From Aphanomyces cochlioides (lineage: Eukaryota > Oomycota > Saprolegniomycetes > Saprolegniales > Verrucalvaceae): a stretch of DNA of 64,000 nt. Each line of letters begins with the position of its first letter. Positions within the stretch are counted from its first letter, which is position 1. The translations under genes were made by a program, and so were the position numbers. Shown one piece after another: positions 30,969 through 41,351 of the stretch. Location: the NCBI GenBank assembly GCA_019828595.1, contig JAHQRK010000006.1, forward strand, positions 1,860,001-1,924,000, in the 5' to 3' direction. Under the pieces are notes generated by a model. The model was not told the origin of the DNA and did not search any database. It was given only the letters and a program-made list of their open reading frames with translations.

Positions 30969-33707
30969 ATGCCCAACGCTCGTGACTCAGCGTGGCTCAA
31001 GTTCGGACCAAAGTTCAAGCGCAGCAAGACAAACTATGTCTGCTGTAGAGCTTGTAACTTGCCTGTCATTGCTGCGATGGCTAGATTAAAGAACCACTTG
31101 CAGTCTTGCAATCAACAGCGTGTAGCTATAGGAAGGCTAAGCAGTCAGACACCAAGCGAACAGTCTACAGTGTTTGACAGGCATTCCGTTCAAACTCGAT
31201 GTCCCAAAGGGAAAACAAAGTCAGTCATGATTAAGAGGTATATGTCGTAAGCAGGCTTTGTACCCACAATCTTCATCAATAGGTGGGTGTGATATGCAGG
31301 CTCTACACCCACAAACAATAGCAATGGATGGATACAGTATGCAGGCTCCTGGTACCACGTCCACACAGGATATGAGAACAGTTGGATCATGCGACGAAAG
31401 ATCAGCCATCGATGTCAACAGTGCTACTGTAATTGATCTCTCTAAACCAAAGCCCAGGCACCAACAATCTTTGAAATTCGTTCAATTGACTCAATCAGAC
31501 AAAAACGAATTGGACTTACTCCTAGCTGAGGCCATCCATTGCAATGATTTGAGCTTCGCATTGTTTCAAAATTCTGCATGGAATCGATTTTTTACCAAAC
31601 TTAATCCTGGATATAAAATTCCGGATCGACTTGTTATTGGTGGTGAATTACTGCATTAGTGGGTCTCAGAGTTGGCAGCATCAATTTTTGGCAGCTTGAC
31701 TTTTTTTCCAATCGTAAACGTAGAAATAGAATGAACACTGACACCCCCAGTTTTCGAGTCAGCAGCAGCAAGGTACCTACCCGACTCTCGTTTTCGTGAA
31801 TTCTTCCGTTTGGAGCGGACATCTTTGGAGAGGCTTGTTTCGGTGCTGGAATCCACTCCAGCATTCACGTCTGCACATGGTAAGTTACACAAAGCCCCTG
31901 TTGAGCATCATTTATTGGTATTACTCTATTATTTGGGCACATGCGGCAATGCAATATCAAACAACCACTTGTCTAGCTTCTTTGGAATTGGGAGCGGCAC
32001 TGTTCACTCCTACATATTGGAAGCCTCGCAACATTGACCTCCATAGTGTTCATTCCACCGCCATCGCTGTCCTTCGTCCACAGAATTTCACTCTTAAGAA
32101 CTTACACCACTCATAAGAACTTACAAATATAACAACCTGTGAAAACTGTTTCCTGCCAGAAGCAGAAGATGCCAAGATGCTAGCATCTAGGCATCTTCAA
32201 TATCATTCAATTTTTACCAATCATCAAATGATTTCCAAGCTGCCAAAAAAGATGCTGCCTACTCTGAGACCCACTATTGTTGTTATTCGAAGGTAATGGG
32301 TGACACTATGGCTTACATGCAGGGTTCCAAGAATATATGCTTCTCGATCGACGGCGCTACAAATGTACTTGGTAAACAAACTTTGAATTTGATGGCTTGT
32401 ACTCCATTGGCTCTATTTCTTCAAAATTTTATTCTTGACCTGGAACGTGAGTCTGCTGAAAATCTTATGAAATTGTTGTTAGCTGCAAAATCTGACTTGG
32501 CAATGGCTCTTAACTATGGCGATGTATGGCCAAATTATATTACATTTGGTTTCGTTTCCGACTCCCCAGCAGTGATGACAAAATTGAGACGATTACACCG
32601 AATGTATCAATTATATTTCAAATTAGCAAGAGAAAAGTATGGCAAATCCTTGGCTTTGACTTTATTTACAAAAACAAGGTGGTCGTCTGCAAAGCACATG
32701 TTTTCCAGAATTCTTCAAGTGCAACATGCCCTAGTGTCTTTGCCAACTAACGCCCTCATCGATTTGGAAATTAATTTCAATTCAGAACTGTCAGGATATC
32801 TCTCTTCATCAGAATTTTGGAATGGCATTAAAAGTGTTGATAAAGTACTTCACCCTATTTGCTCCTCCCTTGGGTATTTGGAAAGTGATCATGCAACATT
32901 TTCATCAGTTTACAGCACATTTCTCTAATTTATGAAATTCGAGTAAATTTGGTGGATTCAATGGCAACTTTGGACGTGGACTTGACCCAGTTTGATAAAT
33001 GCATTGAAAAACGTTGGAAGTCTATTTACTCCCCATGTCATTGCCTCACATTTTGCACAGATCCTCTGTATGATAAGTTCAGAGCTAAATTGGAAACATC
33101 CCAAGGAGATGAATTCTTGCAACTAGGAAATGGCACATTGATTGATCAGTGCTTTTTGGCGTTAAAAGAATTGGCACTGGATGACGAAGGACGTCATAAA
33201 TCGCTTATTACTACAGACTATGGTAGATTTTTGGTCGACAATAGAGAAGAAAGCCATGTTTTTAGATCGATGCAAACAATGAAGCCGCAATTGCTATGGG
33301 CATTTATGCGCTCAAAGTATAAAACGTTGGCTCCTCTTCTCGAGAATATTCATTCTAATCCTACAAGTGCCGCCGGTGGTGAGAGAAATCACAAAACAGG
33401 TAAACTGATTCACTCAAAAAAGAGAGCATCGCTCTCCGTGGCAAAGATTGAAAAACAAACTGCGATAATGATTAACTCAGGACAGTTGAGGCGCGAAATA
33501 TCAAGCTATCGTGAGGAGCATTTCGTTCTTGAAATGACTGGACATGGCTTGCAATCGTTGTCGATTGAATCAACAGGTGCGACAACAACAGCTAGCACCT
33601 TGCATGCTTCTTACAATGACAGCGACGACAGTAGCGAAGAAGACGAAATCAGTGCCTTCAACGTTGTGTTCGATGCGGCAACTACAGGCATCGAGGACAG
33701 TGAATAA
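30969..33707 (+). pseudogene. hAT-family transposase, split and frameshifted
   Basis: The N terminus has a BED-type zinc finger (AWLKFGPKFKRSKTNYVCC, then CNLP and LKNHLQSC). The core includes NICFSIDGATNVLGKQTLNL (DUF659-like) near 32,330-32,390 and VSDSPAVMTKLRRLHRMY near 32,560. The C-terminal dimerisation region has NPTSAAGGERNHKTGKLIHS near 33,358-33,415. The gene is broken near 31,250 (frame change), by a 616-bp insertion at 31,659-32,274, and by stops near 32,930-32,945. Its termini were not found. Confidence 0.7.
31659..32274. mobile_element. Harbinger-derived MITE inside the hAT gene
   Basis: A 24-bp TIR with one mismatch starts GTGGGTCTCAGAGTTGGCAG at 31,659 and ends inverted at 32,274, with TA on both sides (31,657-31,658 and 32,275-32,276). 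Inside, LPDSRFREFFRLERTSLERL and PVEHHLLVLLYYLGTCGNAI (about 31,780-31,975) look like the N-terminal part of a Harbinger/ISL2EU-type transposase. A 2-bp duplication would be unusual for a classic Harbinger. Confidence 0.65.
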
Positions 33708-33729
33708 AAGTAAAATCAATAATACATGA

Positions 33730-35064
33730 TTGCATCCATCGTCAATCGGTTGTTATCGCACCTGTGAGATGGGTACAAAGAATACAGCTGTATGGAATAC
33801 AGTGTATGAATACTGTAGTGTACACGTCAAGTGTACATACAAATACACAGCTATAGTCGTGCCCTATTTCGGGATCATGGATCACGGCAAGGGTCACGGC
33901 CAAAAGAAGCGTAAGATGTTGGTGGCCATCGTGTCTCTTGTGGTATGTTTATCGAAGCGACAACGAAGAAGTGCGGCAGTGCAAAGGGTGCGACTCGATT
34001 GGGATCTCCACAGCCAGAGGTTGCTCTTGGAATCCGAGTTTCACCAGTACTACAGAATGAGCAAGGTATCTTTTGAGAAACTGCTTCGTCTTGTAGCGCC
34101 ATTTTTACAGCGCGATTACACAAAATCACGCAACAGAACTGGTACTGATCCAATTGAACCAGGCAACATGCTTCAGATGACTACATCCTGGTTGGCTGGT
34201 GGCAGTTTTCACCACATACGTACAATTGCAGGCGTTAGTCGGGCTACATTCTACTCTGTTAAGGACGATGTGTTGAACGCGATTAATCAAGTCAGTGAGT
34301 TGGCGACAATTCTACCCTTTTCATCTCCAGAGGACATAACAAGAGGAGCCAACTCATTTGCATCAATCAGTACTAATCAAATTCTGACCGGTTGTGTTGG
34401 CTGCGTCGATGGCTGGCTTTGTGTTATTGAGGCTCCTTCGGTTCACGAAGTACCAGACGTCAGTGCTTGCTTTTCTTGGCACTATCAAGCTGAAGGTATA
34501 AATGTTCAAGCTCTTTGCGACAGCGTGTGTCGATTTATGTGTTTTTGCATTAAATCTCCAGGCAAAGTGAACGACGTCACAGCTTTTGCAAAATGGAGCC
34601 TCTGTAAGAAACTAGATCAACTACCACAGGGGTACTATATCATTGGCGACAACGCCAACACATTATCCCAGCATTTGTTAGTACCGTTTACCAAGGCTGA
34701 GCTACGATCTCGGTCTCGGTCAGACTACAACTTTTATCTCTCGCAGCTACGCATCAGGATTGAAATAGCATTTGGATTATTGGTCAACAAATGGCGAATT
34801 TTCAAGCGTCCTCTCCGTGTCAAGTTCTCCAACTGCAAGAATATCATCAAAGCGTGCATGAGATTGCACAATTTTTGTATTGACGAGCGAATCCATGGCT
34901 TAGAACAACGTGAACAACGAGACGTGGTTATTCAAGCGTTCAATTGTCTTGAAGATTGCGCATTTCAACGAGCTCCAGAAGATGTGATTGCTGCGAATTC
35001 GGCACAAAAAGCAAATAAGGTGATTGTTCAACATATACAGAATTACAATTTATCACGTCCTTAA
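33730..35064 (+). CDS. Harbinger (DDE_4) transposase, copy B, intact
   Basis: The 444-codon uninterrupted frame probably starts at the internal Met of MDHGKGHGQKKRKM (33,877). A helix-turn-helix zone covers NMLQMTTSWLAGGSFHHIRT and GVSRATFYSVKDDVLNAI. The DDE_4 core has the first Asp in TGCVGCVDGWLCVIEAP, a second in SPGKVNDVTAFAKWS, a third in YYIIGDNANTLSQHLLVPF, and Glu in LRIRIEIAFGLLVNKWRIF. The end, MRLHNFCIDERIHG, is typical of this family. It belongs to the outer 9-kb TAA-flanked element and is convergent with its accessory gene, 8 nt away. Confidence 0.8.
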   Translation: MHPSSIGCYRTCEMGTKNTAVWNTVYEYCSVHVKCTYKYTAIVVPYFGIMDHGKGHGQKKRKMLVAIVSLVVCLSKRQRRSAAVQRVRLDWDLHSQRLLLESEFHQYYRMSKVSFEKLLRLVAPFLQRDYTKSRNRTGTDPIEPGNMLQMTTSWLAGGSFHHIRTIAGVSRATFYSVKDDVLNAINQVSELATILPFSSPEDITRGANSFASISTNQILTGCVGCVDGWLCVIEAPSVHEVPDVSACFSWHYQAEGINVQALCDSVCRFMCFCIKSPGKVNDVTAFAKWSLCKKLDQLPQGYYIIGDNANTLSQHLLVPFTKAELRSRSRSDYNFYLSQLRIRIEIAFGLLVNKWRIFKRPLRVKFSNCKNIIKACMRLHNFCIDERIHGLEQREQRDVVIQAFNCLEDCAFQRAPEDVIAANSAQKANKVIVQHIQNYNLSRP

Positions 35065-35072
35065 AATGCATT

Positions 35073-36285
35073 CTAACTAATCCATGCACGTTCGGTATCC
35101 TCTAGCTTTAAATCTAGTTGGCGTAAATGTTGTTTCAATCTTTGGCGATCTTGTTCGAGGTCCACAATGTCTTGTACATGTCTATTATTCAAGCGGCATT
35201 CGTCGATTTCTTCTTCTGTTGATTTGATTCGTTTGGACACACGATCGATTGATGCTTCGAGTCGAGATATAATTGCGAAGGACGAATCTCTAGCCGCAAC
35301 CTTTTGCTCTGACTCAGCCATTATTGCAACACTCTTTGCAATAGCAGCAATGGCATCGTCATGTTTGGGCGTGAATGACGCTGGTCGTTGGCGTTTGGAT
35401 GGTGTTTCAATCATAAGTTGATCCCCTTTTTTGTTGTCTTCAATTGAATCAATCTCGTCATGACCAAAGAAGTTGCTTGCACAAAATTCACGCCCAGCAT
35501 GACGCTCTTCAGTCGCCAGGTGTAAATAGTACACATCAACTCGCTTATTGCAATAATCCCAAAATTCAGAGGAATGTTCACTAGATACTTTGGATCTCGC
35601 AACAGCTTTGGCAAACAGGCTGCTTAGCTCTTTCCACAAAGTGATAATCTTGGTGGCTGAAAGAATTCTCTCCGTTGGATGGGTCAATGTGTGAAAAACG
35701 TTCGTCGTCTGACATTGTTTTGCTGTATTCAGGCTTGTCGGTATTGTACTCTTCTGCGACTTTGATCCAGAACTTATTACCTCCATCTACTAGTTGCATG
35801 CGAGTCAACCTGTCGCCACTGCTCATGAACTCTTCAAACAACAGATCCGAGAACTGTACATTGACGAGACGAAACATACTCCCTTCAGCTCGACGATCAT
35901 CTGGGTCTTTTCCTTTTTGTTTGCGATGGCTCATTCGCTGGTTTCCGACGAGTGCTGTGATCGCTGCCGTGTTCTCGTCGTATAGACGAAGGACTTGAAC
36001 TCTGCCTTCTTTTTTTGTACCCTTTGCAACGTCGAGTATGCGTTGAGTGCATTCTAGTTTCAACTGGTCGACCGTCCACTGGGCATAGTCATCCGATGTT
36101 GGTGGTGGGATCACACGTTTACTTGTTGGCTTTTGTTTTGCTGTCCATTTCTTGGTCACAGCGTTCATCTTATTCGCAGTGGTCTCACGTCGGTCCGATT
36201 CCATGTGAAAAGGATTTCGTTTTGACGTTTCGGGTCGTAACTCCGTTAGGAACACTGATGAAACTGCATTTGGATCACGCTTCAT
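35073..36285 (-). pseudogene. Harbinger accessory protein with SAP-like motif, one frameshift
   Basis: Minus-strand frames from 36,285 and to 35,073 form one protein. The N-terminal part has a basic KKWTAKQKPTSKR and a SAP-like segment (WTVDQLKLECTQRILDVAKG). A Myb-like part follows (QFSDLLFEEFMSSGDRLTRM, KFWIKVAEEYNTD), then after a frame change near 35,660 a helix (ATKIITLWKELSSLFAKAV) and a long C-terminal coiled coil. SAP plus Myb-like domains suggest DNA binding for the transposase. One frame change makes this copy broken as sequenced. Confidence 0.6.
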
Positions 36286-36499
36286 ATGGTGATGATTATT
36301 GTAAGATCATGCGCCTGTTAAGAGTGCCTCTAAGTCCAGAGTGAAAATATCTTGGGTATTGCTTCATCAGGTGAGCAATTCCTTCATAACAGGAATGACA
36401 CTCCTGTTTCGACCTGGAATCATCCTGTTATGAAGGAATAGTATTATCCGGCAATAATTGCCTTAAACAGTACATCCGGATAAATATCATATCCGGAAA

Positions 36500-38996
36500 G
36501 TGAGTGAAGAGGTCGGTACTGAAGTAAAAATACCGCGGGAAATGGAGCGAACAGTTGGAGAAGACTACCTTAAGATGGCTGTGTCCTTGGGGCTTACACT
36601 CCCTCCAACCGAGGACTGTGATTTTATCTTCGCAGATATGATTAACGCTAAAACCTCGTTCAACTTCAACTCTCTCGTTTATCTCCAAGAATGCCTGGAT
36701 TATTTGGCCTTGTCTAATGGATTCAGTCTCAAGCAGGTGGATCGAAACAACAAAAGTGGATCTTGGGCTTGCAGAACTGATAAGTGTTGTTTCTATATGC
36801 GAGCTGTGGTTCATGTGGACAAGTCTGTGTGCATTTCGTCAATGGATCTGACCCACAACCATACTCTGAACCACGAAGTAACAACTCGTCGCCATGAAGG
36901 GCTGCACAACGACATGGTACGTCACAATGTCCAACTGGCCCGTTGACCGCTTGTCCATTCGACCCGTAAAATGTCTGGTTATTTGACCCGTGAAGTGTCT
37001 GGTCATTTGACCCGTCAAGTGCCTGGTTAGGCCAAATTGACTAAATTGTCTGTTGTTAAGATGTCGAAGTTAGTGCACATGTGGTAGACGGGCCCGTGGA
37101 TCGTGACATAGTTGTTCGAGTGCTAATTTTTGTGGCGTAGATTGTTCGACTCTTGAAAACCCATTTTCCGACAGGAACTCACGATCCCCGAACAATTAAA
37201 GGCAAGGAAATCATGCAGCTTGTGAAGTCGACCTACGGACTTGACATATCTTCATCGGCAGCAAGCAAAGCGAAAATGACACTCGTTTTTGCCCTTTATG
37301 GTGGTTTAGATGTCTCTTTTGAAAAATTGAACAATTACTTTGAAAAAATCAAAAGTGCGAATCCTGGAACTTATGCCAAAGTGGAGTCGTTTGGTGGCCA
37401 TTTTCACAGAAGTTTCTTTTTGTCGGGATTCAGTGCAAGGGCGGTAAAATACTGCCATCCTGTCATTGCTTTGGATGGTAAAGAAAACTGTTTATTTCCT
37501 AACTTATTTCTTAGGAACACACTTGAAGGGACTGATGAACTTGAATGGAACGCTTCTTGTCGCCAGTGCAAAGGATCCCAACAATTCGATATTGATATTA
37601 GGTGCTATTTAAATATAACGTTATACTAACTGACCCCTTCTGCAGGACTTGCCATCGTGCCTGTCGAGAATGGTGCAAATTGGACTTGGTTTCTAAAGAA
37701 CTTAAAACAAGCTGGTGTATTCGCAAACAATCCAGTCGTCATATCGGACAGGTTGAAAGGTACTTTTATTTGCACCGACGTATAGTATGGATTGTGTGCT
37801 TAGGTCTGATAAATTCATGCAAGACAGTACTGCCATACTGTGCCCATCGATTTTGTATGCGTCATATTGTGGCCAACATACGGAGCACGAATGGGTTATT
37901 TCTTACAACAGCCGAAGAAGGGTTGGCTTATGGCATGTGCAGAGCAACCAGCGCAGATCACTTCGAGGAATTTGCAACCAGGCTTTCGAAAACAAATATG
38001 GGTAAGGGTAAAATGAGAACGATAATCGGTCCAGCGGCAGTCTAGCTGCAGGTTGTTCTACCCGTCATTTGTCGGGTGACATTGACCCGTAATTTGTCGG
38101 GTGATATTGACCCGTCATTTGTCGGGAGATATTGACCCGTCATTTGTCGGGTGATATTGGTCAGCCATTTGTCGGGTGGTATTGACTCGTCATTTGACCC
38201 GACATATAACTTGCGAGTATATATTGATATTATTGTAGGAGCCTATAGATACTTGACAAATGGTTCATCATTGCCACAAGAATGCTGGGTGACATACGCC
38301 TTTGTGTGCCCAACGTTTGGCAACGTCACTTCAAACCTAAGCGAGTCGGCCAATAACTGGATAGGTGAAGAGGTGCGGTCGTCAGATGTGGTCCAGCTCC
38401 ATTTTAAGTACATGATGCATATGCTAGAGAATGTGAATGATAGAAGGTACAAGATTTTGACCCCTCTCCTAACTCGTTATTAGGAAAAAAGTGTCCTCGT
38501 GGCCTTCAACTGGAATTACTCCCTTCTTCAACAAAGCGTTGGACAAAGACAAACTGTCGTCGAAGAAAGTTAAAGTAAGTAGCCTATGACTAGCATTTCT
38601 TACTGTATGTTCATGTAGGTACACGAATGTAAGCCTGGTGAAACCTTTTTGGCACTTTACGATGATGCGTCTGCGCCAAATCGTCACTTATGGCGGAATG
38701 TCAATATTGCAAACAGGACATGCGATTGCTCGCAGTGGTTCGACAACAAAAGACCATGCATTCATGCCATTGCATGTATGCACAAGTTGAACTTCGATCC
38801 TCAAGTGTTCTTCGACCAATGCTACCAAATTCAGTGGTACAAAGAGATATACACAGATTTCCTCACACCAGTTGCTCCACTGGACTTGGAACGTGATTCT
38901 AATTCCATGGTTCCAAATGCTTTGTTGAATCAAACTTCATCCAAACCCGGTCCAAAATCAAAGAAGCGCAAGAAGTCGAACGGGATGAGAAACTGA
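36500..38996 (+). CDS. Mutator-like transposase with SWIM finger, 8 exons
   Basis: Exons 36,500-36,920, 37,175-37,477, 37,515-37,601, 37,646-37,759, 37,804-38,001, 38,239-38,446, 38,484-38,574 and 38,619-38,996 join at GT-AG borders in correct phase into 599 residues without a stop. The N terminus is a Cys/His domain (SGSWACRTDKCCFYMRAVVH, LTHNHTLNHE) like WRKY/FLYWCH fingers. The MULE core shows CHPVIALDGTHLKG and LLVASAKDPNNSILILG, then ENGANWTWFLKNL, HRFCMRHIVANI and NLSESANNWI. The C terminus has a SWIM finger (CDCSQWFDNKRPCIHAIACM) and basic tail SKPGPKSKKRKKS. Introns 1 and 5 are enlarged by minisatellites; the others are 37-44 nt. Confidence 0.85.
36950..37030. repeat. Minisatellite in transposase intron 1
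   Basis: About four 24-25-bp units of the form TTTGACCCGT(G/C)AAGTG(T/C)CTGG. Part of a three-array set with a shared GACCCGT core. Confidence 0.8.
38055..38205. repeat. Minisatellite in transposase intron 5
   Basis: About six 24-25-bp units, ATTGACCCGTCATTTGTCGG with GTGAT spacers. The intron bordering it (38,002-38,238) is otherwise short. Confidence 0.85.
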
Positions 38997-39094
38997 CGAA
39001 AGCAAGTGGAAAAGTTACATATGATACATTAGTCTTCATCGAATAAAAGATAACTTTGCATGTGTGTCAAACTATAGGCAACATGGACATCTAG

Positions 39095-39210
39095 CAATAT
39101 GACCCGTCAAATCCCTGTTCATATAACCCGTCAGATCCCTGGTCATATGACCCGTCAGATCCCTGGTCATATGACCCGTCAAATCCCTGGTCATAGGACC
39201 CGTCGAATTT
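39095..39210. repeat. Minisatellite between the two MULE-R genes
   Basis: Five units of 23-24 bp, ATATGACCCGTCAGATCCCT. It lies between the transposase stop (38,996) and the second ORF start (39,268), where a promoter for the second ORF would be. Confidence 0.85.
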
Positions 39211-39267
39211 TCCATATAACACGACCGGATATTCAGGAATATCCGGAACACAATTTTCACCTCACGT

Positions 39268-40257
39268 GTGGCATTTTCCAAAAGCATGGAGTCCAAGTCA
39301 AGTGGAAGTGAGTTGGTCATGTGCATGCGAGACCAATGCGGTTGTATTCACAGTCGCAAGCAACACACTGACCACGTGAATACATATCATCCATGTATTT
39401 CGGATTTATCCAAAAGAGACTTAACAGGTAAGCATTCTTACATACACTGGACTAACATCACTAGATGAAGAGGCGAAAAAATGGCGTGATAAGTCCAAGG
39501 CGGAGCAAAGATAATATCAGAAAAAGAAGGTCTCTGAGCTCCAAGAACGCCAAGCGAGGGGACAGGCAAACCTTGGAAACATATTCGCTATGGTTGAACA
39601 AAACAACCAAATGCTAAGGATGATCTGTCAAAGCTTGGATATGCAATGCCCCAAAGGTATCTTTCGTGCAAGGCATAGCTGAATAAGTGTTTTAGACAGT
39701 CCTATAACAACTACAGAAATAACCAAGACTCCTTCCCCTCCTAACACTATCAACGAGAGCGCAGTAGATAGCTCTATTCAAGATATTGCAGGTGTGTTGT
39801 ATGAGAAATCTCGTGTAAATTGTTCTAGTTTCAACAACTACACCAACTCCATGTCACGCCAGTTGTAACTCAAGTATCGACAGCACCGTAGCTATCTCAA
39901 TGAAAGAAGTAGCAGGTATGACATATTTTAACTGCGTATTGACCAAATGATAGATTCGTCTAAAACGAGCATTTTGGAGGAGACCACTCATCTTTTGTCA
40001 AATCAACGATCTCCATCTAATCCTTCAACTCCGCTTCAAACGACCCGCCCTCCAACACCGTCGCGAACATCTACCCCTCCAACTCCATCTCGAACATCGA
40101 GTAAGGGATGACACTTCATTTTTAAATCGTGATTAGATCGCAAGAAGCCGCACAATATTTCTGCCGACGAAGAGTATGCACGCCAGTTGCAACTACAACT
40201 AAATCAGCAACGATCGCGACGTAAGACCGCCAAAATGCCTAAGATAGCTCACATCTA
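39268..40257 (+). pseudogene. MULE-R second ORF, spliced, one nonsense codon
   Basis: Exon 1 (39,268-39,427) encodes a Cys/His-bearing N terminus (MRDQCGCIHSRKQHTDHVNT). After an intron, a helical, charged exon follows (DEEAKKWRDKSKAEQR, then YQKKKVSELQERQARGQANL). Further exons separated by introns of about 35-45 nt near 39,655, 39,794, 39,914 and 40,099 encode Ser/Thr/Pro-rich linkers and a C-terminal DEEYARQLQLQLNQQRSRRK. A TAA at 39,512-39,514 interrupts the coiled-coil exon. The older copy has CAA there, so the stop is a lesion of this copy. Function unknown. Its conservation in both copies argues for a role in transposition. Confidence 0.6.
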
Positions 40258-40521
40258 ATGAAATACACATTGTCTATTGCATATTCCTTATCGAGCATCA
40301 ATGGCACACACACTCAAGCGGCTACAACGCACCACGCGCGACCATCTCATGCACCACTTACTTCAGCCTCTTGGTGTCTTCAGCATACGGAACACTTAAC
40401 TGGCGGTTGCAAGGAAAGTCCTATCGATAATTGCCGGATAATACTATTCCTTCATAACAGGATGATTCCAGGTCGAAACAGGAGTGTCATTCCTGTTATG
40501 AAGGAATTGCCCTCATCAGGT

Positions 40522-41351
40522 CCCACACCACTGATAGGCTAAAATATAACCTACATTTCCATCCACTGGAGGCATATCAAGATAAAATTACACTTCATGA
40601 CAATAGAATTCATGAACAACCAAGCAATAAGCTACACTAGAGCTGCAAATGGAATTAAAACGAGCAAAATCGTAGGAATACAGCTCAAATCTATAACCTA
40701 ACAACGCAATAGAGCATACATATGCACGCAACCTAGACAGTGTGGCTTTTGTTCTCGCAGCAAGGGCAAGACCAAAGTCCATCGACAGCGGAAATTAGCC
40801 TCCATATGCCATAGTATAATAGTATTGAAAAATGAACATGTATTCTGGTTTTATTCATAAATTTCGCAGTGTATGGATGCTTGGTTCATGTTGTCATTCC
40901 TCTTGAAATGGAAAATATAACCAATGAAATTTCTCCAATTTCATATTTTCTAACCAATAATTATATTCTTTGTATTGTGGATTCGCTAGAAATTTCCGAA
41001 TTTGGACTCGTTTTTTGTATCAATCTCCAATCGCGCCAATACATTGGATGGGTTCTCTCATGGGGACTGTACCTTCTCTCAAATTTTATTCAGCCAATCA
41101 CAATCGCCCAAAATATTTATTAGCCAATGGCGTCGATTGGTGAATCGATCCGCCGGCGTGATTCGATTGAACGGGGTCTGGAAATTCGTATCAAATCAAC
41201 AATACAACCAATCAAATCTTTTCAAATGCTATAAATGGATATTCCTCCCTGGGTCTCAAAATACTACGTAGTATAAAATTTTGTAAAGGACCCAGGTCAG
41301 GACCCACTTTGAATACAGGTACAATATCCACTAGATATTGTCGGACCAAAA
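40522..41351. promoter_or_regulatory. Intergenic and probable promoter zone of the glycosylasparaginase gene
   Basis: No ORF of note. Between 41,090 and 41,215 there are several CCAAT/ATTGG boxes (AGCCAATCACAATC, AGCCAATGGCGTCGATTGG, ACCAATCAAATC), an unusually dense cluster just upstream of the coding start at 41,352. This marks the switch from transposons to host genes. Promoter function is inferred. Confidence 0.4.

Larger units (their letters stand above)
27339..36330. mobile_element. Large nested Harbinger element (copy B)
   Basis: The TIR GGGGCACTCTTAACAGG at 27,339 is matched by the inverse of GAGGCACTCTTAACAGG ending at 36,330, flanked by TAA at 27,336-27,338 and 36,331-36,333, the Harbinger target duplication. 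Its own genes are the transposase at 33,730-35,064 (+) and the accessory at 35,073-36,285 (-). A complete Harbinger (27,607-30,217) and a broken hAT (about 30.9-33.7 kb, itself split) are inserted in the region left of the transposase, swelling it to 9 kb. Confidence 0.7.
36373..40512 (+). mobile_element. Mutator-like element (MULE-R), near-complete, 9-bp TSD
   Basis: TCATCAGGT at 36,364-36,372 and 40,513-40,521 flanks ends that read GAGCAATTCCTTCATAACAG and the inverse of GGGCAATTCCTTCATAACAG. The terminal repeats run about 85 bp, and each can itself form a hairpin (ATTCCTTCATAACAGGA against TCCTGTTATGAAGGAAT). The element carries a spliced transposase, a second spliced ORF, and three minisatellite arrays. 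It is the sister of the interrupted copy at 16,154-23,915. Confidence 0.9.

Noticed and set aside
38055..38205. Regular short repeats that could suggest a CRISPR array
   Set aside because: Units are contiguous 24-25-mers without unique spacers, in a eukaryotic transposon intron, so this is a minisatellite.
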